DNA from: Ideonella benzenivorans
GTDB taxonomy: Bacteria; Pseudomonadota; Gammaproteobacteria; Burkholderiales; Burkholderiaceae_C
NCBI RefSeq assembly: GCF_020387415.1
Contig: NZ_JAGWCB010000010.1
Coordinates: forward strand, 620,001 to 684,000
Length of the DNA: 64,000 nt
Direction of reading: 5' to 3'
Under the pieces are notes generated by a model, which saw nothing but the letters and a program-made list of their open reading frames with translations, was not told the origin of the DNA and did not search any database. This document shows positions 31,178 through 39,064 of this stretch, piece by piece. The stretch's first letter is position 1. Each line of letters opens with the position of its first letter. The position numbers and the translations under genes were made by a program.

Positions 31178-32373
31178 CCCTTGCCCTGAACCCGACCTCC
31201 TCCAGCCCCCGAGCCACCCCCAACGACACCGCGGCCGCCCCCGCGGGGGCGCCGGCCGACAACGTCACGCCGGACACCACCCAACCGACACAGGACACCG
31301 CCGCCTCGGACAGGCCCCCCACGGCCGGCTTCCAGCAAGCGCTGCAACAGGCCGGGGCCCAGGACGACGCCAGTCCATCGACCGAGGCCGACGCCACCCT
31401 CGAGGCGTTGGATCTGGCCCGCTGGCTGAGTGGGCAGTCTGCGGCCGCGACCACCACCGCGACGGCCACCGATCCCGCACCGGCCGACGCCCCCCAGGAC
31501 GGCAACGACGGCACGGCGCAGGCCTTGGCCCAGGACAGCCCCGCCTTGCGGATGGACTGGACCAACCTGCCCGTGGCCATGACAGCCAGCCTGGTCGGAC
31601 AGAACGCGCCCCGCACCACGGGCCGCGCCGACACCTCGGCCGCCGCCCCTGCCATCGCAGCGGCCCCGCACCCCGCCCTGCTGCCCGGGTCGACGGCGCA
31701 GCCACCGCGCCCGTCCCAGCCCACCCCGGACAGCGACGCCGCCCCGGCCACCTCGGCTGCGGCGACCAACTCTGCCCCCGCCCCCGCCCCGGCCGAGGCG
31801 CGGGCCAGCCTCGCGGTCGCCGTCCCCTCGCCCACCGCCGATGGCGACAGCGACAGCCCGGCATCGGGCGCCGTGTCGCCCAGCCCGAACAGCACCCCCC
31901 TCGCGTGGGGGCATCTCGATGCCGCCTCGGCGGGGACGGGCAGCCCCGCGACCGACGCCTCCAGCCCGGTGCGGGCCCACACGCCGCAAGCCCTGCGCGA
32001 GACCCTGGGCGAGCGCCTGTCCTGGCAGGTGGACCAGCGCAGCGAGCAGGCCACGATCCGCCTGAGCCCGGAGCGGCTGGGCCACATCGAGATCCAGATC
32101 CGCCACGAGGCCGGCGGCCTGCAGGTCCAGCTGGCCGCCAGCCACAGCGAGGTGGCCCGCCAGCTGCAGCAGGTCAGCGACGGCCTGCGCCAGGACCTGG
32201 GCCTGCGCCATGGCGGCGAGGTCAGCGTCCAGGTGGCCGAGCGCCGTGACAACGCCGGCCTGGGCGAAGGCGGTGGCCGGCAGCAGCAAGGCCGTTCCCC
32301 CGAGGAACAGCGCCCGGGCCGCGCGCTGGCCGAGGCCGATCAGGACGCCGAATCGCCCTTCACGTTTGCGTGA
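31174..32373 (+). CDS. fliK: Flagellar hook-length control protein FliK (LafE position)
   Basis: A 399-residue molecular ruler and export-switch protein. Residues 1-270 are a low-complexity, Ala/Pro/Thr/Ser-rich secreted ruler with no fixed fold expected. The C-terminal domain (about 275-360) contains Leu-Ser-Pro-Glu-Arg-Leu-Gly-His-Ile-Glu-Ile-Gln-Ile, the FliK hallmark that contacts FlhB, followed by Leu-Gln-Val-Gln-Leu-Ala-Ala-Ser-His. The last 40 residues are charged and disordered. It lies in fliT-fliK-fliL order as in lateral loci. Confidence 0.92.
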   Translation: MTLALNPTSSSPRATPNDTAAAPAGAPADNVTPDTTQPTQDTAASDRPPTAGFQQALQQAGAQDDASPSTEADATLEALDLARWLSGQSAAATTTATATDPAPADAPQDGNDGTAQALAQDSPALRMDWTNLPVAMTASLVGQNAPRTTGRADTSAAAPAIAAAPHPALLPGSTAQPPRPSQPTPDSDAAPATSAAATNSAPAPAPAEARASLAVAVPSPTADGDSDSPASGAVSPSPNSTPLAWGHLDAASAGTGSPATDASSPVRAHTPQALRETLGERLSWQVDQRSEQATIRLSPERLGHIEIQIRHEAGGLQVQLAASHSEVARQLQQVSDGLRQDLGLRHGGEVSVQVAERRDNAGLGEGGGRQQQGRSPEEQRPGRALAEADQDAESPFTFA

Positions 32374-32406
32374 CCCCCGTTTCACCTTCTTTTCTCCGCA
32401 CATTCC

Positions 32407-32871
32407 ATGACCAAGATTCAGAAACTCTTGATTGGCGGCGTACTCGCGCTGCTGGTGGTGGGCGGTGCTGGTGCCGCAGCCTGGTGGAAGTTCAAGGGAC
32501 CGGCCGCACATGGCGCTCCCGAGGAGAAAGCCGAGGCCCCCACCGATCCCATTGAGTACAAGTACATCACCTTGGACAAGGTCATCGTCATGCTGCGCAA
32601 CGGAGAGGGAGAGACCGGGAGCCACTACCTGGCCGTGGACCTGGTCTTCAAGACGCCGCCCAAGAGCGAGAAGCTGACGAAGGAGCACCTGCCGCTGCTG
32701 CGTAGCGTGGCCGTGCGCTCCCTGTCCAGCCAGACCCGGGCCCAGGCCACCGCGATGACGGTGGACCAGCTGTCCGAGCGCCTGAACAAGGCCTACACCC
32801 AGGCCTACCAGGACGAACACCATGACAAGCCGTTCACCGAGGTGATGATCGGCAAGCTCATCGTGGAATGA
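32407..32871 (+). CDS. fliL: Flagellar basal body-associated protein FliL
   Basis: A 154-residue single-pass inner-membrane protein that surrounds the stator and supports torque. One membrane helix at about residues 7-26 is followed by a short linker and a periplasmic stomatin-like domain. The domain includes Tyr-Lys-Tyr-Ile-Thr-Leu-Asp-Lys-Val-Ile-Val and His-Tyr-Leu-Ala-Val-Asp-Leu. The C-terminus reads Lys-Pro-Phe-Thr-Glu-Val-Met-Ile-Gly-Lys-Leu-Ile-Val-Glu. It corresponds to LafF. The stop overlaps the sigma factor start by four bases, so the two are probably co-translated. Confidence 0.92.
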   Translation: MTKIQKLLIGGVLALLVVGGAGAAAWWKFKGPAAHGAPEEKAEAPTDPIEYKYITLDKVIVMLRNGEGETGSHYLAVDLVFKTPPKSEKLTKEHLPLLRSVAVRSLSSQTRAQATAMTVDQLSERLNKAYTQAYQDEHHDKPFTEVMIGKLIVE

Positions 32872-33608
32872 CCATGGACCTGCACGCGGGCTATGGCGAG
32901 ATGGCGGCCTATGTGGCGGTGGCCGAGGCCGCTCCGGCCGAGATCGACCGCCGCAGCGAGCAGCAGCGGCTGCTCGAACACGCCCCGCTGGTCAAGCGCG
33001 TGGTGCGCCAGCTCCATGCCCAGGCCAGCGCCGTGCTGGACCGCGAAGACATGGAGCAGATCGGCCTGATGGGCCTGCTGGAGGCGCTGCGCCGCTACGG
33101 CACGCCCGACGAACGTTTTCCCGCCTTCGCGACGCTGCGCATCCGCGGTGCGATCCTTGACGAACTGCGCCGCCAGGACTGGCGGCCGCGCGGTGTGCGC
33201 CAGGACAGCCACCGTCTGCGCGACGGCGTGCGCGAACTGACCCGCCGGCTCGGCCGCGTGCCGACCGAGGCCGAGGTGGTCCAGACCCTGAAGCTCACGC
33301 CGCAGACCTACCAGGAACTGCTGGTGGCCGAGAACGCCGAACAGATGGACAGCTTCGACGAGATGGTCAGCGAGCTCTCGCAACGTCCGTCCGAGCAATG
33401 CTCCCCGGAAGACCGCCTGATCCTGCGTCGCAGCCTGGAGCAGGCCCTGAGCTGCCTCAACGAACGCGAACAGCTGGTGATCCAGCTGTACTACGAATAC
33501 GAGCTGAGCCTGAAGGAAATCGCCGCGGTGCTGGCGCTGACCGAAGCCCGCATCTGCCAGATCAACAAGGGAGCGCTGCAGAAGATGAAGCAGCGACTCG
33601 CCGCCTGA
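32868..33608 (+). CDS. fliA: RNA polymerase sigma-28 factor FliA (LafS position)
   Basis: A 246-residue sigma-70 family factor without region 1.1, for late flagellar genes. Region 2 has Leu-Val-Lys-Arg-Val-Val and Asp-Met-Glu-Gln-Ile-Gly-Leu-Met-Gly-Leu-Leu-Glu-Ala, then Arg-Ile-Arg-Gly-Ala-Ile-Leu-Asp-Glu-Leu-Arg, typical of FliA. Region 3 has Arg-Arg-Leu-Gly-Arg-Val-Pro-Thr-Glu-Ala-Glu. Region 4 has Leu-Asn-Glu-Arg-Glu-Gln-Leu-Val-Ile-Gln-Leu-Tyr-Tyr and a final helix-turn-helix. Its antagonist FlgM is encoded 1.9 kb downstream. Its place between fliL and motA is that of lafS. Confidence 0.95.
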   Translation: MTMDLHAGYGEMAAYVAVAEAAPAEIDRRSEQQRLLEHAPLVKRVVRQLHAQASAVLDREDMEQIGLMGLLEALRRYGTPDERFPAFATLRIRGAILDELRRQDWRPRGVRQDSHRLRDGVRELTRRLGRVPTEAEVVQTLKLTPQTYQELLVAENAEQMDSFDEMVSELSQRPSEQCSPEDRLILRRSLEQALSCLNEREQLVIQLYYEYELSLKEIAAVLALTEARICQINKGALQKMKQRLAA

Positions 33609-33629
33609 CACCCGCCACGAGAGTTCCCC

Positions 33630-34523
33630 ATGCAATCCATCCTCGGCATCCTCCTCATCATCGGCTGCGTGTTCGGTGGCTACATGATCCACGGCGGCAA
33701 GATGGACGTGATCTGGCAGCCCACCGAGCTGCTGATCATCGTCGGAGCCGGCGTCGGCGCCATCGTGCTGGGCAACCCCAAGCACGTGCTCTCGGAGATG
33801 TGGCACCAGGTGCGCAAGGTGATGCTGCGCAAGAAGCCCGACGAGCAGTTCCAGCGCCAGCTGCTGCTGCTGATGTACGAGCTGCTGCAGACCGCCGCCG
33901 GCGGCCTGAAGGCGCTGGACGCCCACGTCGAAGCGCCACAAGAAAGCGAATTGTTCAAGCGTTATCCACTGATCCTGGCCGAGAAGAAGCTGCTCAACTT
34001 CATCGTTGACAACTTCCGCTTGATGGCCATGGGCAAGATCAACGCCCACGAGCTCGAAGGCGTGTTGGACCAGGAAATCGAATCCATTCACGAAGAGATG
34101 AATCAGCCAGCCAAGTCCCTGGGCAAGATCGGTGAGGCCATGCCGGGTTTCGGCATCCTGGCCGCGGTGCTGGGCATCGTGATGACGATGAGCGTGGTGG
34201 CCGAGGGTGCGGGCACCGGCGAGATCGCCGAGCGCGTGGGGGCCGCGATGGTCGGCACTTTCATCGGCATCTTCATGTGCTACGGCCTGCTCGACCCGAT
34301 CAGCAACATGATGAAGCAGCTGGTCAGCGAAGAGATGCAGGCCCTGGAAACCGTCAAGGTGGTGCTGGTGACCCACGTGGCCGGCAAGCCGCCGCTGCTG
34401 GCCATCGATGCCGGCCGCCGTCTGGTGCAACTCAACCTCAAGCCCAGCTTCGCCCGCCTGGAAGGCTGGATCGACAAGCTGCAGAACCCGGACGCCGCGC
34501 CGGCGGGAGCCGAGCGTGGCTAA
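33630..34523 (+). CDS. motA: Flagellar stator protein MotA (LafT position)
   Basis: A 297-residue proton-channel stator subunit with four membrane helices (about 3-20, 32-50, 170-192 and 205-224). The large cytoplasmic loop carries the charged residues that push on FliG. The conserved proline follows Gly-Glu-Ala-Met (Met-Pro-Gly-Phe-Gly-Ile-Leu-Ala-Ala-Val-Leu-Gly-Ile-Val). The second membrane proline region appears as Gly-Leu-Leu-Asp-Pro. The final codons overlap the motB start. Helix composition and the MotB partner indicate proton rather than sodium coupling, by inference. Confidence 0.95.
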   Translation: MQSILGILLIIGCVFGGYMIHGGKMDVIWQPTELLIIVGAGVGAIVLGNPKHVLSEMWHQVRKVMLRKKPDEQFQRQLLLLMYELLQTAAGGLKALDAHVEAPQESELFKRYPLILAEKKLLNFIVDNFRLMAMGKINAHELEGVLDQEIESIHEEMNQPAKSLGKIGEAMPGFGILAAVLGIVMTMSVVAEGAGTGEIAERVGAAMVGTFIGIFMCYGLLDPISNMMKQLVSEEMQALETVKVVLVTHVAGKPPLLAIDAGRRLVQLNLKPSFARLEGWIDKLQNPDAAPAGAERG

Positions 34524-35448
34524 GGCAGACGCCCACGAACCCACCATCATCAAGCGTGTCTCCGGCAAGGGGCACGACGATGGTCACGGCGGCGCCTGGA
34601 AGGTCGCCTTCGCCGATTTCTGCCTGGCCCTGCTGTGCCTGTTCCTGGTGCTGTGGTTGCTCAACGCCCGCGAGAAGGAAGAGATCGAGAAGGCCATGCA
34701 GGCCGTGATGGGCAACCCGATGGACGAGGGCAGCCAGGGCCGCATCCCGGACCTCAACGGCTCGCCCAACGGCAGCCTGATCTCGCGCGAGCCGGTGCCC
34801 GGTCAGGGCGGCCCGGCCACCAGCCAGGGACAGGAGGTCGCGCGCCAGCAGCTCGACAGCCCGGAACAGCTGCAGGCCCTGGCCCAGAAGCTCTCCGAGA
34901 TGGCCGAGGACGCCGGCCTGGCCGGCCACCTGGAAACCACGGTGACCGCCGAAGGCCTGCGCGTGATGCTGCACGACACCGACGGCGAGGGCATGTTCGC
35001 CCGCGGCAGCGCGGTGCTCAACAAGCGCTTCTCGGTGCTGCTCAACCAGATGGGCCCGATCTTCGCGCGCATCCGCAACCAGCTGCTGATCCTGGGCCAC
35101 ACCGATGCCACGCCCTACTTCAACGTCGACGTGGGCGGCTTCTCGAACTGGAACCTGTCCAACCAGCGCGCCATGGCCGCCCGCCTGACCCTGCTCAACG
35201 GGGGCATGCACGCCGACAGCGTGCTGCAGGTCATCGGCATGGCCGACAAGGCCCCGCTGGACGCCGAACACCCGCGCGCCGCGCCCAACCGCCGCATCGA
35301 ACTGGTCGTGCTCACCACCGCCCAGGCCCGCCGTCTCGCCTCGGCCTTCGGCATGCCCGCCCCCACCGGCAGCAGCTCCGACAGCGCCACGCTGGCGCGG
35401 GCGCGCACCCAGGTGAACCAGAGCGTGGCGCCGGCCCAGGAGCCTTGA
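34516..35448 (+). CDS. motB: Flagellar stator protein MotB (GTG start, LafU position)
   Basis: A 310-residue stator subunit that anchors MotA to peptidoglycan. The single membrane helix (about 29-48) begins Ala-Phe-Ala-Asp-Phe; Asp34 is the proton-binding residue. After the plug and a linker comes the OmpA-like domain with Leu-Leu-Ile-Leu-Gly-His-Thr-Asp-Ala and Asn-Leu-Ser-x-x-Arg-Ala-Met-Ala-Ala-Arg, then Ala-Ala-Pro-Asn-Arg-Arg-Ile-Glu-Leu. The start is GTG 34516, eight bases inside motA, preceded by GGGAG. The only upstream ATG lies deep in motA. Overlap suggests matched production of the two stator proteins. Confidence 0.94.
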   Translation: MAKADAHEPTIIKRVSGKGHDDGHGGAWKVAFADFCLALLCLFLVLWLLNAREKEEIEKAMQAVMGNPMDEGSQGRIPDLNGSPNGSLISREPVPGQGGPATSQGQEVARQQLDSPEQLQALAQKLSEMAEDAGLAGHLETTVTAEGLRVMLHDTDGEGMFARGSAVLNKRFSVLLNQMGPIFARIRNQLLILGHTDATPYFNVDVGGFSNWNLSNQRAMAARLTLLNGGMHADSVLQVIGMADKAPLDAEHPRAAPNRRIELVVLTTAQARRLASAFGMPAPTGSSSDSATLARARTQVNQSVAPAQEP

Positions 35449-35479
35449 GATGCAGACCCGTCCCACCCGAGGATCCCGC

Positions 35480-35758
35480 ATGAAGATCACCAGCCGTTCC
35501 GTGAGCATTTCGCCGGTCGGCGGCAGCGCTGGCACGGCCAGCGTCGACAGCGCCGAGCCGGTCGCCACCGGCGCCGCCGAGAACGCCCCCCTGCAAGCGG
35601 CCACACTGGGCCCGGCCCAGGCCGCGCTGGAGGCGATGCCCGAAATCGACAACGCCCGCGTGGCCGCCGTGCGCGATGCGCTGGCGCGCGGCGAGATCCA
35701 GTTCGACGCCAAGCGCCTGGCCGGCCTGATCGAGCGCTTCCACGGAGGCCGGGGATGA
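35480..35758 (+). CDS. flgM: Anti-sigma-28 factor FlgM
   Basis: A 92-residue protein that holds FliA inactive until the hook is complete and FlgM is exported. The C-terminal third carries the family pattern Val-Ala-Ala-Val-Arg-Asp-Ala-Leu-Ala-Arg-Gly-Glu-Ile-Gln-Phe-Asp-Ala-Lys-Arg-Leu. The N-terminus is Ser/Gly/Ala-rich and disordered. I chose ATG 35480, preceded by GAGGA, since it gives the common Met-Lys-Ile start; ATG 35450 is possible. It overlaps flgN by four bases. Confidence 0.9.
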   Translation: MKITSRSVSISPVGGSAGTASVDSAEPVATGAAENAPLQAATLGPAQAALEAMPEIDNARVAAVRDALARGEIQFDAKRLAGLIERFHGGRG

Positions 35759-36174
35759 CCCCACGCGAAGCCGCCGAGCAACTGCTGCGCGACCTGCGCG
35801 CCGACCTGGCCCAGGCCGGCGAGTTGCGCACCTTGCTGGAAGCACAGTACCAGGCCGCGCTGCGCCACGACGCCGCGGCGCTGCAGACGCTGGGGGAGCA
35901 GATCGTCGCCTGCGTCGATGTGATGGAGGCGCGCCGCAGCCGCCGCGTCAGCCTGGCCCAGCAGCTGGCCGGCCCGGACGCCCGCATGGACGCGGTGTTC
36001 CCGCGCCTGGGCCAGGGCTGGGGCCGCACCGGCCAGACCTGGTGGCTGCGCCTGGAGACGCTGGTGCGCGACTGCAAGGCCGCCAACCAGCGCAACTGCG
36101 CGCTGCTGGCCGAACAGCAGGCGCTGATGCAAAGCCTGCTGCAACCGCAAGGGGAGCTGTATGCGCCTGCCTGA
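35755..36174 (+). CDS. flgN: Flagellar export chaperone FlgN
   Basis: A 139-residue helical protein of the FlgN family, chaperone for the hook-filament junction proteins FlgK and FlgL. It is rich in Leu, Ala, Gln and Arg with a heptad pattern and has no membrane segment. Position between flgM and the muramidase gene, and the ATGA overlap with flgM, support the call; sequence conservation in this family is low. Confidence 0.82.
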   Translation: MTPREAAEQLLRDLRADLAQAGELRTLLEAQYQAALRHDAAALQTLGEQIVACVDVMEARRSRRVSLAQQLAGPDARMDAVFPRLGQGWGRTGQTWWLRLETLVRDCKAANQRNCALLAEQQALMQSLLQPQGELYAPA

Positions 36175-36898
36175 CAGCACGCTGTTCCCGGCCCTGACAC
36201 CCACCGCCGCCACGGCCCCGACGGCCGGCCTGAGCGCGCGCAGCGAGGGTGCGGGCTTTGGTAACCTCTACCGCAGCCTGTCGCAGGAAGTGCAGGACTA
36301 CATCGCCCACGGCGACAGCAGCCCGGATGGCGGCAATGCCACCGCGCTGAGCGCCGAGGCCCGGGCCCGCTGGGCCCTGTCCGCGGGGGGCCCGACCGAA
36401 GACGCCACCGGCAGCGGCGGTGTGGACGCGCCCGCCCGCCAGGCCTTCCTGGAGCAGATCGCCCCGTTGGCCGCCCAGGCCGGCGCCCAACTGGGCGTGG
36501 ACCCGGCCATCCTCAGCGCCCAGGCGGCGCTGGAGTCCGGCTGGGGCCAGCGCCCGCTGCGCAACGCGGCCGGCGAGAACAGCCACAACCTCTTCGGCAT
36601 CAAAGCCAGCACCGACTGGAAGGGCGCCGTGGCCGAGGCCGCAACGACCGAGGTCGAGAACGGCCAGGCGGTGGCCACCACCGCACGCTTTCGCGCCTAC
36701 GCCGATGCCTCGGGCTCGTTCCAGGACCTGACCCGGCTGCTGCGCAACAGCCCGCGCTACCAGGGCGCCCTCAACACCGGCAGCGACGCCCAGGCCTATG
36801 CCCAGGCCCTGAGCCGTGGCGGCTATGCCACCGACCCGGCCTACGCGGCCAAGCTGACCGGACTGGCGCGCCAGCTCCAGTCGCGCGGCGGCAACTAA
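36161..36898 (+). CDS. Stand-alone flagellar glucosaminidase (FlgJ C-terminal domain)
   Basis: A 245-residue protein whose C-terminal half (about 95-240) is a GH73 glucosaminidase domain, the one usually fused to the C-terminus of FlgJ. It opens gaps in peptidoglycan for the growing rod. Visible are Ala-Ala-Leu-Glu-Ser-Gly-Trp-Gly-Gln with probable catalytic Glu124 or 125, Asn-Leu-Phe-Gly-Ile-Lys-Ala and Phe-Arg-Ala-Tyr. The N-terminal 90 residues are disordered-looking and have no Sec signal, so the enzyme may be exported through the flagellar apparatus. The rod-cap half of FlgJ is encoded 7 kb away at 43671. The gene overlaps flgN by 14 bases and converges on flgA (four-base overlap). Confidence 0.85.
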   Translation: MRLPDSTLFPALTPTAATAPTAGLSARSEGAGFGNLYRSLSQEVQDYIAHGDSSPDGGNATALSAEARARWALSAGGPTEDATGSGGVDAPARQAFLEQIAPLAAQAGAQLGVDPAILSAQAALESGWGQRPLRNAAGENSHNLFGIKASTDWKGAVAEAATTEVENGQAVATTARFRAYADASGSFQDLTRLLRNSPRYQGALNTGSDAQAYAQALSRGGYATDPAYAAKLTGLARQLQSRGGN

Positions 36899-37614
36899 GG
36901 AACCGACGGCGTGTCCACCTGCACCGGCTCCACCGTGCCCTCGCCGATGACCCGTGCCCGGATCACCCGCCCGGTGGCGCTGTTGCGCACCCGCACGACC
37001 TCGCCGTCGCGACCGGCCTCCAAGGCCTCGCCGGCGTTGCGCACCTCCACCGGCCCGCTGCGCACGACGATGGCCACACCGTCGCCGCGCCGCACCAGCT
37101 GCGTGGCCGCCAGCATGCGCGTGCGCACGATCTGGCCGGCCCGCATCGGCCGGCGCGGGCTGAGCGCCGCCAGCTGCGACAGGTCGGAACTGGCATCGGG
37201 CACCGTGCTGATGTCGCGCCGCTCCAGCACCAGGGCCTGCTCGCCCAGCGGCTGGTTGGCCGGCGCATCGGTGGCCATCACCACCACCTCGGCCGACAGC
37301 GTGGCGCGCAGCTGCACCAGCTGGCGGGCGGCCGCGCCGCTGGCGCCCGAACACACCAGCGCCAACCGCAGACGCGCCGGGTTGCGCGCGTCGACCGTCT
37401 CGATCTGCGGCTCGGCACAGGCCATCGGCGTGCGTGGCAAGGCCACCACCGTGGCCTCGACCTGCACCCCCTGCAGGCCGCTGCGCGCGGCCTCTTCGGT
37501 CACGGCCTGCCGGCCGGCCGCCTCCAGCCGGGCGGTCAGCGTCGGCGCGGCCATCGCACCGCTGCCGAGCAGCCACCCCATCACCCCGAACGAAAGGACC
37601 GAAAGGAACCGCAT
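36895..37614 (-). CDS. flgA: P-ring assembly chaperone FlgA
   Basis: A 239-residue periplasmic protein needed to assemble the FlgI P ring. The signal peptide is residues 1-22 (ending Ala-Met-Ala). The C-terminal SAF-type domain carries Arg-Arg-Pro-Met-Arg-Ala-Gly-Gln-Ile-Val and Val-Arg-Arg-Gly-Asp-Gly-Val, then Gly-Arg-Val-Ile-Arg-Ala-Arg-Val. ATG 37614 overlaps the flgB start codon on the other strand: the four bases CATG (37612-37615) hold both. GGAAG nine bases upstream, inside flgB, can act as ribosome site. The promoter must therefore lie within flgB or flgC. Confidence 0.88.
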   Translation of the reverse strand: MRFLSVLSFGVMGWLLGSGAMAAPTLTARLEAAGRQAVTEEAARSGLQGVQVEATVVALPRTPMACAEPQIETVDARNPARLRLALVCSGASGAAARQLVQLRATLSAEVVVMATDAPANQPLGEQALVLERRDISTVPDASSDLSQLAALSPRRPMRAGQIVRTRMLAATQLVRRGDGVAIVVRSGPVEVRNAGEALEAGRDGEVVRVRNSATGRVIRARVIGEGTVEPVQVDTPSVP

Positions 37615-37975
37615 GAGCATTGACTTCCACCAAGCGCTCGGGATCCATCCCCAGGCGCTGGAACTGCGCGCCCAGCGCACCCAGCTGCTGGCGGCCAACA
37701 TCGCCAACGAGAACACGCCGGGCTACCAGGCCCGCGACATCGACTTTGCCGCCGCGCTGGCCAGCGCCACGGCGGAGGATGGCTCCGGCCTGGTGCTCGA
37801 CAGCGACGGCGACGCGCACTACCGCGTGCCCAACCAACCCTCGGCCGACGGCAACACCGTCGAGCTGGGGGTCGAACAGGCCGCATTCTCCCAGAACGCG
37901 GTCGACTTCCAGACCAGCCTGACCTTCCTGAACATGAAGCTCAAGGGCCTGGCCAAGGCCATTGCAGGACAGTAA
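37613..37975 (+). CDS. flgB: Flagellar rod protein FlgB
   Basis: A 120-residue proximal rod protein. The family signatures are Leu-Leu-Ala-Ala-Asn-Ile-Ala-Asn-Glu-Asn-Thr-Pro-Gly-Tyr-Gln-Ala-Arg-Asp-Ile-Asp-Phe (about 30-50) and the C-terminal helix. ATG 37613 is preceded by AAAGGAA. It begins the flgB-L operon and shares its start-codon bases with divergent flgA, so its promoter must lie inside flgA. Confidence 0.95.
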   Translation: MSIDFHQALGIHPQALELRAQRTQLLAANIANENTPGYQARDIDFAAALASATAEDGSGLVLDSDGDAHYRVPNQPSADGNTVELGVEQAAFSQNAVDFQTSLTFLNMKLKGLAKAIAGQ

Positions 37976-37978
37976 GCC

Positions 37979-38389
37979 ATGCCATTCCGCGACATCGCGA
38001 CCATCGCCGGCTCGGCCATGACGGCCCAGACCACCCGGCTCAACACCATCGCCAGCAACCTGGCCAACGCGCAGTCGGCCGCCGGCACCGAGGCCGGCGC
38101 CTACCACGCCCGCAAGCCGGTCTTCGCCGCCGTGATGGGCCAGGACAACGGTGCCGGCGCCCGCGTGCAGGTGCTGGACGTGGTCACCAGCACCGAGCCG
38201 CTGCGCGAGGCCTACGAGCCCGAGAACCCGCTGGCCAACGCCGACGGCAAGGTGTTCTACCCGAACGTCAACCCGGTGGCCGAAATGACCGACATGATGT
38301 CCGCCTCGCGCGCCTTCGAGACCAATGTCGAGGTGCTGGGGCGGGTCCGTTCCATGCAGCAATCGCTGCTTCGTCTGGGAGACGCCTGA
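37979..38389 (+). CDS. flgC: Flagellar rod protein FlgC
   Basis: A 136-residue proximal rod protein. Asn-Thr-Ile-Ala-Ser-Asn-Leu-Ala-Asn-Ala near the N-terminus and Pro-Asn-Val-Asn-Pro-Val-Ala-Glu-Met-x-Asp-Met-Met-Ser-Ala-Ser-Arg-Ala-Phe-Glu-x-Asn-Val near the C-terminus are diagnostic. It follows flgB by three bases. Confidence 0.96.
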   Translation: MPFRDIATIAGSAMTAQTTRLNTIASNLANAQSAAGTEAGAYHARKPVFAAVMGQDNGAGARVQVLDVVTSTEPLREAYEPENPLANADGKVFYPNVNPVAEMTDMMSASRAFETNVEVLGRVRSMQQSLLRLGDA

Positions 38390-38391
38390 CC

Positions 38392-39051
38392 ATGAGCACC
38401 GCCACCCTCAACGGCAGCAGTGCCGGCTCCACCACCGGCACCAGCGCACTGTCGAACGCGCTGGTCAGCGCCAACGGCAGCGGCACCGACCTGTTCACCA
38501 CGCTGCTGGTCGCGCAGATCCAGAACCAGAACCCGCTGGAACCCAACGACCCCAGCGACTTCGTCAACCAGCTGACCCAGCTCTCGCAGATGGAGTCGCT
38601 GCAGACGCTGTCCAGCCAATCCGCCTCCACCAACACGCTGCTCGACAGCCTGCAGACGCTGGCCCTGGGCAACCAGGTGGGCAACAGCGTGACGGTGGCC
38701 ACCAAGCAAGTGCAGCTCGATGGCACGACGGTGCCGGCGTCCTACAGCCTGGACAGCGCCGAGACCTCGGTCACGCTGGTGCTGACCGGCAGCGACCAGA
38801 AGGACCACCGCATCACGCTGGGCAGCCAGCCCAAGGGCGAGCACCCGCTGAGCCTGGACCCGAGCGCGCTGGGCCTGCCCGCGGGCAGCTACAGCGTCAA
38901 GCTGGAGACCGCCAGCGGCGCCACCCCGACCTTCGCGGTCACCGGCCAGATCCAGAACATCCGCCTGTCCACCAGCGGCATGACGCTCAACGTCAGCCAC
39001 CTGGGCGAAGTCTCGCCCGCCGACATCACCCAGTTCAACGGCAAGTCCTGA
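38392..39051 (+). CDS. flgD: Hook-cap protein FlgD
   Basis: A 219-residue scaffold for hook assembly. The N-terminal region has Leu-Phe-Thr-Thr-Leu-Leu-Val-Ala-Gln-Ile-Gln-Asn-Gln-Asn-Pro-Leu-Glu-Pro and Gln-Leu-x-Gln-Leu-Ser-Gln-Met-Glu-Ser-Leu-Gln, the FlgD hallmark. The rest is the Tudor/Fn3-like region. It lies two bases after flgC and is followed by flgE. Confidence 0.94.
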   Translation: MSTATLNGSSAGSTTGTSALSNALVSANGSGTDLFTTLLVAQIQNQNPLEPNDPSDFVNQLTQLSQMESLQTLSSQSASTNTLLDSLQTLALGNQVGNSVTVATKQVQLDGTTVPASYSLDSAETSVTLVLTGSDQKDHRITLGSQPKGEHPLSLDPSALGLPAGSYSVKLETASGATPTFAVTGQIQNIRLSTSGMTLNVSHLGEVSPADITQFNGKS

Positions 39052-39064
39052 AGGAGTCCCATCC

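Noticed and set aside
31180-31980. Low-complexity Ala/Pro/Thr stretch as a frameshifted or spurious gene
   Set aside because: The frame is intact into a clear FliK C-terminal domain; secreted ruler regions of FliK are normally of this composition.
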